Part shown: in pieces, positions 8,987 to 17,641 of the stretch
Layout of the letters: each line of letters starts with the position of its first letter
How positions within the stretch are numbered: the first letter of the stretch is position 1
Assembly: GCF_003991565.1 (NCBI RefSeq)
Contig: NZ_CP032819.1
Span: forward strand, 2,170,001 to 2,234,000
DNA length: 64,000 nucleotides
Direction of reading: 5' to 3'
From: Butyricimonas faecalis
GTDB lineage: Bacteria > Bacteroidota > Bacteroidia > Bacteroidales > Marinifilaceae
Made by a program: the position numbers and the translations under genes
The notes under the pieces: generated by a model
What the model saw: only the letters and a program-made list of their open reading frames with translations
The model's database searches: none
What the model was told of the DNA's origin: nothing

Positions 8987-8994
8987 CAAAGATA
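8987..8994 (-). promoter_or_regulatory. Promoter -7 box TATCTTTG for the sigma gene
   Basis: Exact match, on the minus strand, to the Bacteroidetes TAnnTTTG element, about 31 bp before the ATG. No clear TTTG -33 box at 19-21 bp. Confidence 0.55.
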
Positions 8995-9101
8995 GTGATA
9001 AAAAACGAAAAATTAGGAAGACCGAGTACGAGCATTTCAAGCCAGGAAATGATATTTTTAAACGCGTATAACAGGACATCGCATACGATCTTCCAAATTT
9101 C

Positions 9102-9126
9102 CACAAAATCATATTCCATTTTTGTG
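9102..9126 (+). promoter_or_regulatory. Inverted repeat before the efflux operon
   Basis: CACAAAA (9,102-9,108) and TTTTGTG (9,120-9,126) form a 7-bp inverted repeat that ends 13 bp before the TolC-like ATG. A CATTTTTG box, one mismatch from TAnnTTTG, overlaps its right arm. It may be an operator, possibly for the response regulator encoded downstream; this is inference. Confidence 0.35.
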
Positions 9127-9139
9127 AAAAAACTAAAAT

Positions 9140-10435
9140 ATGATTCGATTATTATTGTCTCTTGTATTTGGCTTTACTTGCCTGTATTCACACGGTCAAG
9201 AAAAGCATGAGCGGTCTCTGCATTACTATATAGAAACTGCCAAAGAAAATAGTCCGTTGATAAAAGACTACGCGAACCAAACGTTAATGCAACAAGCAGA
9301 ACTCCAACGGTTGAAAGCTATGTACATGCACTCCCGCTTGGAGTTGAACGGTGATTACCTGTTCGTACCTATCATTTCAAAGGACGGTGGGCATACGGCC
9401 TTCAAATGGAACGCGCAAGACGCTACAGATTATTATGGTTATGATTTAGGTGAAAGCAGCGGTTATTTTCATGCCGGAGTTACATGGACCCAACCTCTGT
9501 TGGGCAAAAGTTCCTATAAAGCAGCACGGGAACAAGCCATGATTAACGAGGATTTGGCGAATAATCATATCCGCGTTGAGAAACACCAATTGGAACGCTT
9601 CGTTACAGAACATTACCTGCTTTGCCTGCTCGACAAAATACAAATCCACTTTGCCGATTCTGTCGCCTCGTTGCTCGAAAAACAGATACGTACCGTTCAA
9701 AAATTATCAGAAAACGGGATGGCCAAGCAGTCGGACGTGCGTCTGCTTCTGATCGAACAGCAATCCAATGCTGAAACGCGTACCGCTTTCCGGCAATCCT
9801 ATCATACCCACCTGATGGATTTGAATTTACTTTGCGGTATCGACAACACGGACGATGTCGCTTTGACGGAGGAGTGTTTATCGGTATTGTCGCATCCCGT
9901 CGGTGAACGAAGCCTTTTCTCCGAACAATACAGATTGGACAGTCTGAATGTTGCCGCATCCTTACATTCCTTCAACCTGCAATACAAACCCCGTTTGGAT
10001 CTGTTCGTGAATGGCGGTATGCAGACGGGTGATTTTGCCGGTTGGTACCGGCATTTCGGATGGAGTGCCGGAATTACATTCTCCTGGACGATCTTCGATG
10101 GCAGGCAGAAACGTTGGAAAGAGCGTCAAGTGCAACTGCAACAGAGCAGTATACAGAACTATAAAAGCCATGCCGAATATCAACGGGGCATGAGGATAAG
10201 CCAGTGCCTGTCGGAACTCGCGGGGTACGACGAACGGGGAAAATCGCTAAACAAACAACTCTCGGAGTATGAACACGTGTTGTCGGGCTACGAAAAAGAG
10301 ATGCAGGCCGGGCAGGTTTCGGTGCTGGATTATATCACCGTGCTGCGAAACAAGATCCAAACGGAACGGGACTATTTATTGCTGCAAACAAATAGACAGC
10401 TTGTCATCGCGGCTTATAACTATTGGAATTGGTAA
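9140..10435 (+). CDS. TolC-family outer membrane efflux protein
   Basis: 431 residues: signal peptide (about 1-19, 'LLSLVFGFTCLYSHGQ'), then the alternating helical/barrel layout of outer membrane efflux proteins with long amphipathic helices rich in Gln, Glu and Ala, and 'SAGITFSWTIFDGRQK', a typical strand-turn before the second helical repeat. It should be the outer membrane exit duct for the RND pump encoded by the next two genes. First gene of a plus-strand operon; the fusion protein follows after 19 bp. Confidence 0.88.
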   Translation: MIRLLLSLVFGFTCLYSHGQEKHERSLHYYIETAKENSPLIKDYANQTLMQQAELQRLKAMYMHSRLELNGDYLFVPIISKDGGHTAFKWNAQDATDYYGYDLGESSGYFHAGVTWTQPLLGKSSYKAAREQAMINEDLANNHIRVEKHQLERFVTEHYLLCLLDKIQIHFADSVASLLEKQIRTVQKLSENGMAKQSDVRLLLIEQQSNAETRTAFRQSYHTHLMDLNLLCGIDNTDDVALTEECLSVLSHPVGERSLFSEQYRLDSLNVAASLHSFNLQYKPRLDLFVNGGMQTGDFAGWYRHFGWSAGITFSWTIFDGRQKRWKERQVQLQQSSIQNYKSHAEYQRGMRISQCLSELAGYDERGKSLNKQLSEYEHVLSGYEKEMQAGQVSVLDYITVLRNKIQTERDYLLLQTNRQLVIAAYNYWNW

Positions 10436-10454
10436 CATCAAATCATTTGCAATT

Positions 10455-11363
10455 ATGAAATATCTTATTGTTTTTTTATCGCTCGTGCTGTGCCTTGCCG
10501 GCTGCGGCATGAAAAGCTCGTCCGAAGATAAAATATCCACGAAACAACCCAAAACCGCAGTCACGCTTACGCGTGGAGTTTATGGACATATCGAACAGAC
10601 GATGATCTTGCCGGCAACCACCGTGTATCGCAACAAGTCCATAATAACAGCTCCCGTTTCCGGTTTTATCGCGGAAATGTTCGTACAAAGCGGGAGTAGA
10701 GTGAAAGGCGGACAACTCCTTTATAATTTTGAAAGTAAAGAACAACACGCCATGGGAGAAAGCGGTACGAACCGTGTTATCCCTATAAAAGCGATGCGAA
10801 ACGGTATTATTCTCGACGTACAACAACAGATAGGGGATTACGTGGCGGAAGGGACAACTCTTTGCACGATTGCCGAGTCGGAAAGTCTCGTTTTCGAGAT
10901 AAACGTCCCTTATGAACAACAGCAACACGTGCGGAGTGGAGATAGATTCACGTTGGAACTTCCCGAGGGGACTCGTTTACCAGCAACCGTACAGTTGCCG
11001 TTGGCCACGATGAACACGGTTTCACAGTCCGAACGCGTGATTGCATCCGCTCCATCCCCGTTTCTTCCCGAGGGGTTGTATGTCAAAGCCTTGTTTGCTG
11101 TAAGCGAACCAACTAACGGGAAAAGCATGATACTCCCCAAGAGTGCCGTACAAAGCGATGAAACGCTCTCGGAATATTGGGTGATGAAACTTTCCACCGA
11201 CAGTACAGTCGTGAAAGTTCCCGTAGAGGTGGTAGGCCGCAATTCTATCTCGATAGAAATTGTATCGGACAGTCTCTCTCCGCGGGACAATATCATCCTT
11301 ACCGGAGGCTACGGGTTGGAGAATGGAGCAAGTGTAGAAGTCATAAAACAAGAAGCGTTATGA
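10455..11363 (+). CDS. RND membrane fusion lipoprotein, short form
   Basis: 302 residues. The start at 10,455 is chosen because it gives a clear lipoprotein signal (hydrophobic 3-15, lipobox ending at C17). The two halves of the lipoyl domain are at about 66-92 ('APVSGFIAEMFVQSGSRVKG') and 112-140 ('AMRNGIILDVQQQIGDYV'), followed by a beta-barrel domain ('VFEINVPYEQQQHVRSGDRF'). Only about 20 residues separate the lipoyl halves, so the alpha-helical hairpin that normally contacts TolC is missing. Its stop overlaps the pump ATG (ATGA at 11,360), implying coupled translation. Confidence 0.85.
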   Translation: MKYLIVFLSLVLCLAGCGMKSSSEDKISTKQPKTAVTLTRGVYGHIEQTMILPATTVYRNKSIITAPVSGFIAEMFVQSGSRVKGGQLLYNFESKEQHAMGESGTNRVIPIKAMRNGIILDVQQQIGDYVAEGTTLCTIAESESLVFEINVPYEQQQHVRSGDRFTLELPEGTRLPATVQLPLATMNTVSQSERVIASAPSPFLPEGLYVKALFAVSEPTNGKSMILPKSAVQSDETLSEYWVMKLSTDSTVVKVPVEVVGRNSISIEIVSDSLSPRDNIILTGGYGLENGASVEVIKQEAL

Positions 11364-14300
11364 ACGGGATACAGAAAGAATGCCTGCACAAGTTGTACAG
11401 TCGCCCCATCCTATTTGTAGGATTACTGCTATTGCTTGCCGGAATATGGAGTTACACCCGGATGCAAACCAATTTGTTCCCGGAAGTGTTGTTTCCTCGT
11501 GTCACGGTGATAGCCGATGCCGGACAGCAGCCGGTCGACCGCATGATGATCACTGTAACCAAACCTCTGGAAAGTGCCGTGAAGAAGGTACAGGGAGTAA
11601 CTGTCGTGAAGAGCAGTACCAGTAGGGGCAGTTGCGTGATCGATGTATATTTCCGCTGGGGGATGGATATCTATGCCCTGAAAACTCAATTGGAAAGTCG
11701 AATCAGCGAGATAAAGAATTACCTGCCAGACGGTACGGTTATTTCGACAGAAGTCATGAACCAGTCGCTCTTTCCGGTCTATGGTTTCACGTTGGAGAGC
11801 AATACTCACAGCCGCATTGCCCTGCGGGACGTGGGTAATCTGATTGTCCGTCCGATGTTCTCGCAAGTGGACGGCATCAGCAATGTGGTTGTGCGCGGGG
11901 GCAAGGCGAAGGAGTTTGTTATAAAACCGGACGCGGCGAAGATGACGGCACTCGGAATTACTCCGGCACAGATAAAAGCAGCGTTCAACGAAACGAATTT
12001 CGTGCTTGGTAACGGTAACGTGGCGGATTACAGCCGCCTTTACCTAACGCTGACCGATACGCGGCTAAATGACATCGAAGATATTCGCAACGTCATAATT
12101 CGCAATGACGGCAAGCGAATCGTCTGCCTGAACGATATAGCCGAGGTCGAAATCCAAGAGCAGCAGGAGTTTTTGAAGATCAATGCTGACGGCCGTGATG
12201 CCGTGTTGGTGGATTTAGTAAAGCAACCTGGTGTGAATTTGCTGGATTTCGCGAGCGACGTGGAACGCAAAGCCGAAGAGATACGCGAGCAACTGCCATC
12301 CGGGTACGAGTTGAACCCCTACTATAACCAGAGTGCCTTTGTGGGTGACAGTATCCACAGCGTGTTGAAAACCATATACGAGGGGCTGTTTCTGGCTATT
12401 ATCGTGATGGTGCTGTTTCTCCGGTCATGGCGGTCGAGCCTGGTGGTAATGCTTACCATTCCCGTCACCGTGGCATTCAGTATCCTGCTTTGTTATCTGG
12501 CCGGCATAACCATTAATGTTATGTCGCTTGGTGCAATGGCCGCTTCGGTGGGGTTGATTATCGATGATGCCATCGTCATTATCGAACAAATCTATCGAGA
12601 ACATGAAGAAAGACCTGGCGTGGACCGTTTCACCGTAGTACGTCATGCCATTCGCAATCTTTTCCCCGCCATGGTGGCTTCTTCTCTTTCCACGATTGTC
12701 ATCCATTTCCCGTTCCGGTTGATGAGCGGGCTGGCCGGCAGTTTTTTCAAGGAGCTTTCCGACACGATGCAACTCACGCTCGTGGCCTCGTTCCTGGTAA
12801 CGTGGTTGCTGCTACCTGTACTGCATTTGATCATCGGCTACAAAGAACGGTTGCGCCCGAAGACTCCGGATACCGAGTCGCTTGAAGAGAATTCGATAAA
12901 AAAGGTACATTTTCTGACCGTAATTTATCGAAAACCGATAGCCGCTTTTCTGTTTGTTTTAGCTTTGGGGGTAGGTGGATGGTACGCTTCTACCCGTTTA
13001 TCTTCCGGTTTCCTGCCTGATTTGGATGAAGGAACGATCGTACTGGACTATCATTCTCCCGCCGGAACGGATATTGAAGAGACCGATCGGCTTTGCAGAC
13101 AAATGGAACATGTCATCATGGCACATCCCGATGTGCAGACCTATTCGCGCCGGACAGCTCTAGGCATGTCGTTCAAGACGCGCCCCAGTAATTTCGGCGA
13201 TTATCTGATTCAATTGAAAACAGACAGGACGAAAAGTACCCCGGAAGTCATCAGCGACTTGCGCCACCAGCTTTCTGCTGCCGTACCGCTGATGACCATC
13301 GATTTCGGACAGCGTATTTCCGATTTGCTGGGCGACCTGATGAGTACGCCCAAGCCTATCGAAGTAAAGATTTTCGGCGATGACTACAATACCCTGCAAG
13401 AGTTGGCAAAAGAAGTGGAAAAAATCATGCAATCCGTACCGGGAGTTGTAGATATAGACAATGGTCTTGTACCCGCGGGGGCGTCATTGGTGTTCATTCC
13501 CGACCAAAACAAACTATCGCTGTTCGGAATCAGCTTAACCGATTTTCAAGAACAACTTACAGCCCATACGGGAGGTATCCCACTCTGCCAACCCGCCCAC
13601 GTGATCGAGCCCAATCCCGCACAAGCTGCCATGACGGGCGGACTACAAATCGGCTCCGTGCAAGAGGGAGAACAGATGCGCCGCATCTTGTTGCGCTTCA
13701 CGGACTTCGGGGAGAATTCCCCGGAATTGCTGAAACAGCAGCCCGTTTTCCTGCCGGACGGCAGTACTCGTCCGATCGGTTTCTTTTGTGAAGTCCGCGT
13801 GGTTCCCGGAGAAATCGAGCAACGCCGCGAAAATCTGAAAAGCGATATTACACTAACCGCACGTTTGGAAGACAGGGATTTGGGGACCACGGTTTCCGAC
13901 CTGCAACAAGCATTGAGCACGAAGCTCACCCTGCCTTTCGGGTACAATATCTCCTACGGCGGTGCATATTCCGAGCAGCAACAATCTTTTCGCGAACTGA
14001 CGATGATTCTCCTGCTTGCCATATTGCTCGTGTTCGCGGTGTTGATGTTTCTTTTCCGAGAATGGCGTATCTCACTTATCATACTTTTTATTTCCATCTT
14101 GGGCATCTGCGGTTGCTTGCTGGCTTTATGGTTGACGGGAATACCGCTCAATGTAAGCAGTTATACGGGTATTATCATGGTGGTGGGTATTATTGCAGAA
14201 AATGCCATCTTTACAGTCTGGCAGTACAGGATGAATCGGAATCGCGGCGGCAATATTTCCGAAGCAGTCGATTATGCCATCGCTTTGCGCATCCGTCCGA

Positions 14301-14479
14301 AACTCATGACAGCCATCGGTGCGGTACTTGCCCTCATGCCACTCGCACTCGGTATCGGCTTGGGCGCACAGATGCAACAACCGTTGGCCGTGGCTGTAAT
14401 AGGAGGTTTCGCCGTCGGCCTACCCCTACTTCTGTTGGTATTACCGGGTATGATGCTTTTAATCTATAAAAAGAAATGA
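11360..14479 (+). CDS. RND efflux transporter, inner membrane
   Basis: About 1,039 residues, the usual RND length, with 12 membrane helices in two repeats and two large periplasmic loops. N-terminal 'LFPEVLFPRVTVIADAGQQP' is the AcrB/CzcA signature region. Helix 4 contains 'GLIIDDAIVIIEQIYR' with the paired Asp of the proton relay; helix 10 has 'VGIIAENAIF'. It should export a substrate, not identifiable from sequence, from the periplasm through the fusion lipoprotein and TolC-like duct. The start at 11,360 overlaps the preceding stop by four bases. Confidence 0.92.
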   Translation: MNGIQKECLHKLYSRPILFVGLLLLLAGIWSYTRMQTNLFPEVLFPRVTVIADAGQQPVDRMMITVTKPLESAVKKVQGVTVVKSSTSRGSCVIDVYFRWGMDIYALKTQLESRISEIKNYLPDGTVISTEVMNQSLFPVYGFTLESNTHSRIALRDVGNLIVRPMFSQVDGISNVVVRGGKAKEFVIKPDAAKMTALGITPAQIKAAFNETNFVLGNGNVADYSRLYLTLTDTRLNDIEDIRNVIIRNDGKRIVCLNDIAEVEIQEQQEFLKINADGRDAVLVDLVKQPGVNLLDFASDVERKAEEIREQLPSGYELNPYYNQSAFVGDSIHSVLKTIYEGLFLAIIVMVLFLRSWRSSLVVMLTIPVTVAFSILLCYLAGITINVMSLGAMAASVGLIIDDAIVIIEQIYREHEERPGVDRFTVVRHAIRNLFPAMVASSLSTIVIHFPFRLMSGLAGSFFKELSDTMQLTLVASFLVTWLLLPVLHLIIGYKERLRPKTPDTESLEENSIKKVHFLTVIYRKPIAAFLFVLALGVGGWYASTRLSSGFLPDLDEGTIVLDYHSPAGTDIEETDRLCRQMEHVIMAHPDVQTYSRRTALGMSFKTRPSNFGDYLIQLKTDRTKSTPEVISDLRHQLSAAVPLMTIDFGQRISDLLGDLMSTPKPIEVKIFGDDYNTLQELAKEVEKIMQSVPGVVDIDNGLVPAGASLVFIPDQNKLSLFGISLTDFQEQLTAHTGGIPLCQPAHVIEPNPAQAAMTGGLQIGSVQEGEQMRRILLRFTDFGENSPELLKQQPVFLPDGSTRPIGFFCEVRVVPGEIEQRRENLKSDITLTARLEDRDLGTTVSDLQQALSTKLTLPFGYNISYGGAYSEQQQSFRELTMILLLAILLVFAVLMFLFREWRISLIILFISILGICGCLLALWLTGIPLNVSSYTGIIMVVGIIAENAIFTVWQYRMNRNRGGNISEAVDYAIALRIRPKLMTAIGAVLALMPLALGIGLGAQMQQPLAVAVIGGFAVGLPLLLLVLPGMMLLIYKKK

Positions 14480-14498
14480 TAATTCGCGTACAAATCAC

Positions 14499-14506
14499 TA
14501 ATTTTG
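14499..14506 (+). promoter_or_regulatory. Promoter -7 box TAATTTTG for the two-component pair
   Basis: Exact TAnnTTTG match, 20 bp after the RND stop and 50 bp before the response-regulator ATG, so regulator and kinase may be transcribed separately from the pump. No clear -33 box. Confidence 0.45.
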
Positions 14507-14555
14507 CGATAAATAGGTGGTTGTATCGTCATGTTAATGGAATAGACCGGATTTT

Positions 14556-15233
14556 ATGAAAATATTGATTGTAGAGGATGAAAGAAAATTATCGGATAGT
14601 ATCGTCGCCTATTTGAATGGCGAACGATACTTATGCGAACAGGCATTCACGTATGCCGATGCCAAGATGAAAGTAAATATGTACGAGTATGATTGCATTC
14701 TGCTCGACTTGATGTTGCCGGGAGGAAACGGCCTTGATATTTTAAGTGATATTCGAAGCAAAAGCAATCCTGCCGGTGTGATTATCGTATCGGCCAAAGA
14801 TTCGTTAGACGATAAAGTAAAAGGGCTGGAGATAGGAGCCGACGATTATCTGGCAAAACCGTTCCATTTGGCAGAGTTGAGCATGCGTATTTACGCGGTT
14901 ATACGAAGAAAGGCATTTTCCGCAAGCAATGTACTGGAAAATAACGGCATCAAGATTAATCTACTGGAAAAGTCCGTCACCGTGAATGGCAGGCCGATCG
15001 TGCTTACTAAATCGGAATACGATCTTCTGTTGTTTTTCATCGGGAACAAAAACCGTGTCATATCGAAAAGCGCGATGGCGGAGCATCTCAGCGGTGAGAT
15101 GGCCGATATGATGGATAACCATGATTTCGTTTATACGCATATCAAAAATCTGAAAGCCAAACTTGCCGATGCGGGATGCAAGGATTGTGTAAAGAACATA
15201 TACGGTACAGGTTATAAATGGGTGGAGCTATGA
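14556..15233 (+). CDS. OmpR/PhoB-family response regulator
   Basis: 225 residues. Receiver domain 1-~118 with the acidic pair E7/D8, phosphoacceptor D51 ('DCILLDLMLPGG'), S79 and K101 ('YLAKPF'); winged-helix DNA-binding domain about 130-225 ('VLTKSEYDLLLFFI', 'IYGTGYKW'). It should be phosphorylated by the kinase encoded next and probably regulates the adjacent efflux operon and the PAP2 gene (inferred from position). Its TGA overlaps the kinase ATG. Confidence 0.95.
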   Translation: MKILIVEDERKLSDSIVAYLNGERYLCEQAFTYADAKMKVNMYEYDCILLDLMLPGGNGLDILSDIRSKSNPAGVIIVSAKDSLDDKVKGLEIGADDYLAKPFHLAELSMRIYAVIRRKAFSASNVLENNGIKINLLEKSVTVNGRPIVLTKSEYDLLLFFIGNKNRVISKSAMAEHLSGEMADMMDNHDFVYTHIKNLKAKLADAGCKDCVKNIYGTGYKWVEL

Positions 15234-16288
15234 AAAAGAAAAGCCTTATGTATGAATCGCTGACACGTTTCATTATCTGCGTGGCGATCCTTTTGGCATT
15301 GGCAACGCCCTTGTTTTACCTGCTGACGAAAAATTTTTATGCTGAAGACATGATAGATATCATAGAAGCCGTACAGCAGGGCAAGCCTGTTCCGGCAATA
15401 GATCTCGAAGAAGATATCTTACACGGCATTGTCATACAGTTCATGCTTATCGTTACCATATTGGGGGTCGCCATCGTATTGACGATGCGTCTTATTTCCA
15501 AACGATTGTGGCTCCCGTTCGACAAGACTCTGACGGCAATCGAGGCTTTTAAGTTGGAGAACGGTACGATTCCGGCCTTACCCAACAGCGGGATAAAGGA
15601 GTTCTCTCGACTAAATACTGTTTTGAATAAATTGATGGCAGATAGTCTGAACAGTTATCGTACCCAGAAAGAGTTTACCGAGAACGCTTCACACGAATTG
15701 CAAACACCGCTTGCCGTATTCCAAAGCAAGCTCGATATATTGTTACAACAGCCCGGCATAACGGGAGAACAGGCTGCCATCATACAGGACCTTTACCAGA
15801 TGAACAACCGTTTATCCCGTTTGAGCCGCAATCTGCTATTGCTTGCCAAGATGGAAAACAGGCAGTTCAGCAAGGAGGAAACGGATGTCATATTGATCCT
15901 AAATGAGTTACTACCTTATTTTGACAGCCTTTCGCAAGGATTGACCCTGCAAAAAGATTTTCAAATAAAATCCTTGACGGTAAAAGCCAATCGTTCCTTG
16001 TTGGAAATCATGTTGAATAACCTCATTGTAAATGCCGTGCGACACAATAAGCCGAATGGGGCAATCATTGTAACCGTAAAAGCAGACAGCCTGACGGTTT
16101 CGAATACATCCGATGAAACAGCGTTGGATGAAAATCTGATATTCAATCGTTTTTATCGTCCTTCGGACAAATCGCAAGGCAATGGTCTGGGATTGGCAAT
16201 CGTGAAAGCCGTATGCGAGTATCATGGTTGGAAGATCACTTATTCTTATCAGGACAAGCTACACGGGTTTGTGGTAACATTCCGATAA
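15230..16288 (+). CDS. Sensor histidine kinase
   Basis: 352 residues with two membrane helices (about 12-33 and 67-88) around a short periplasmic loop of roughly 35 residues, a HisKA domain with phosphoacceptor H155 ('ASHELQTPLA'), and an HATPase domain with N-box 'NNLIVNAVRHN' and G-box 'GNGLGLAIV'. The start at 15,230 is preferred over an upstream in-frame ATG at 15,218: it gives an ATGA overlap with the regulator stop and has GGTGGAG just upstream, one of few purine-rich ribosome sites in the window. The short sensor loop suggests it senses the membrane itself or a small ligand. Confidence 0.93.
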   Translation: MKKKSLMYESLTRFIICVAILLALATPLFYLLTKNFYAEDMIDIIEAVQQGKPVPAIDLEEDILHGIVIQFMLIVTILGVAIVLTMRLISKRLWLPFDKTLTAIEAFKLENGTIPALPNSGIKEFSRLNTVLNKLMADSLNSYRTQKEFTENASHELQTPLAVFQSKLDILLQQPGITGEQAAIIQDLYQMNNRLSRLSRNLLLLAKMENRQFSKEETDVILILNELLPYFDSLSQGLTLQKDFQIKSLTVKANRSLLEIMLNNLIVNAVRHNKPNGAIIVTVKADSLTVSNTSDETALDENLIFNRFYRPSDKSQGNGLGLAIVKAVCEYHGWKITYSYQDKLHGFVVTFR

Positions 16289-16348
16289 ATCTTCAAATTT
16301 TCGCCAAAGTCCCGCTCTACCTTTATCGCCATAATAAACAAATGGCGT

Positions 16349-17602
16349 ATGAAACAATATATCTTATTACTGATTACTATCTTTTATTCCTTGACAGTGT
16401 TGGCAGGGGAATATACCGACAGCACCAATATCAAGACGGACGATAGCCTGCATTTTACAAGAAATTTCAGCAGAAAGATCGATAAAGTTTCATCTTCCCG
16501 TTTTTATCAGATGACATATATCGGTGTACCGTTGACAGTTGGAGGAATTATCGTAAAGAGTGAAGATGATCATTTCAGGAATCTGCGCAATGGCTATATG
16601 CCTCGGTTTGACCATCATGCAGACGATTACCTGCAATACGCTCCGGTAGCAGTCATGCTGGGAATGAAGGCTTTCGGTGTTAAAGGACGAAGCTCATGGG
16701 GAAGGATGCTTGCCTCGGACGCTTTTTCCGCTTTGTTGATGGGAAGTGCGGTGAATATCTTGAAACAGACCACCCATGTGGTTCGTCCTGACGGTTCGAA
16801 TGACCGTTCTTTCCCTTCGGGCCATACGGCAACAGCATTCATGACCGCCACCATGTTGACAAAGGAATACGGACACAAGAGTCCGTGGATCGGCATCGGG
16901 GCCTATACAGCAGCCTCTACCACAGGACTCATGCGGATGGCGAACAATAAGCATTGGTTGAGCGACGTTTTGACCGGAGCAGGCATAGGAATCCTGTCCA
17001 CGGAGTTAGGCTATTATCTCTCGGATCTGATATTCAAGGAAAGGGGTATCAACCGATTTGAGAATGAAAATATGTTCGACCGAATGGCAAAGCCCTCATT
17101 CGTAAGCCTCTACCTTGGCTTCAATATTCCGTTGAGCGGTTACGATATTGATGAACAAACAGAGTTTCGCACCTCTTCCGGAAGTGCGGTTGGCGTGGAG
17201 GGCGCTTACTTTTTCAACCCCTACATAGGCTTGGGCGGACGTTTTGCAGTTTCCAACACTTCTATCATTGTCAATAACGAGGATGCAGAGGACAATACAT
17301 TCGACGTGATGTCGTTGTGTGGCGGTATGTATTTTTCCTATCCTTTATCCTCACGTTGGCTGGTCGGCAGCAAACTTTTAGGAGGCTATGTGCATTATCC
17401 GCGACTGACGCTTTCCAACCAAACGATTCCAGCAAGAGACGGCGGTTGTTTCGGGAGCGGTTTCTCCATGACATTCAAAGCAAAAGAACAGTTTGGCGTA
17501 AAATTCTTTCTTGACTACAACTTGCTACCGTCACATAGTAAGAGCAGTAATGAATGGATGAATATGCTGACGAGCGGAGTTTCGATAGCCATTATATTGT
17601 AA
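16349..17602 (+). CDS. PAP2-family phosphatase with C-terminal beta-barrel domain
   Basis: 417 residues: signal peptide (1-~19), PAP2 phosphatase domain (about 90-230) and a C-terminal domain (about 250-417) of alternating strands ending in a hydrophobic residue, like a small outer membrane beta-barrel. All three PAP2 motifs are present: K139-R146-P147, PSGH at 156-159, and R196-H202-D206. Such enzymes remove phosphate from lipids such as undecaprenyl diphosphate, phosphatidyl-glycerophosphate or lipid A. Next to a two-component system and an RND pump, a role in lipid A or envelope remodelling is plausible but not shown. A TACCTTTA box at 16,318-16,325 may be its own promoter. Confidence 0.85.
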   Translation: MKQYILLLITIFYSLTVLAGEYTDSTNIKTDDSLHFTRNFSRKIDKVSSSRFYQMTYIGVPLTVGGIIVKSEDDHFRNLRNGYMPRFDHHADDYLQYAPVAVMLGMKAFGVKGRSSWGRMLASDAFSALLMGSAVNILKQTTHVVRPDGSNDRSFPSGHTATAFMTATMLTKEYGHKSPWIGIGAYTAASTTGLMRMANNKHWLSDVLTGAGIGILSTELGYYLSDLIFKERGINRFENENMFDRMAKPSFVSLYLGFNIPLSGYDIDEQTEFRTSSGSAVGVEGAYFFNPYIGLGGRFAVSNTSIIVNNEDAEDNTFDVMSLCGGMYFSYPLSSRWLVGSKLLGGYVHYPRLTLSNQTIPARDGGCFGSGFSMTFKAKEQFGVKFFLDYNLLPSHSKSSNEWMNMLTSGVSIAIIL

Positions 17603-17641
17603 TGCTTCGGCACGCACACACCGTGTCGTTTAGATTTTGAA

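Noticed and set aside
9140..17602. Efflux/two-component cluster as a recently transferred island.
   Set aside because: It has no flanking repeats, tRNA or integrase, and its base composition does not clearly differ by eye from the neighbours.
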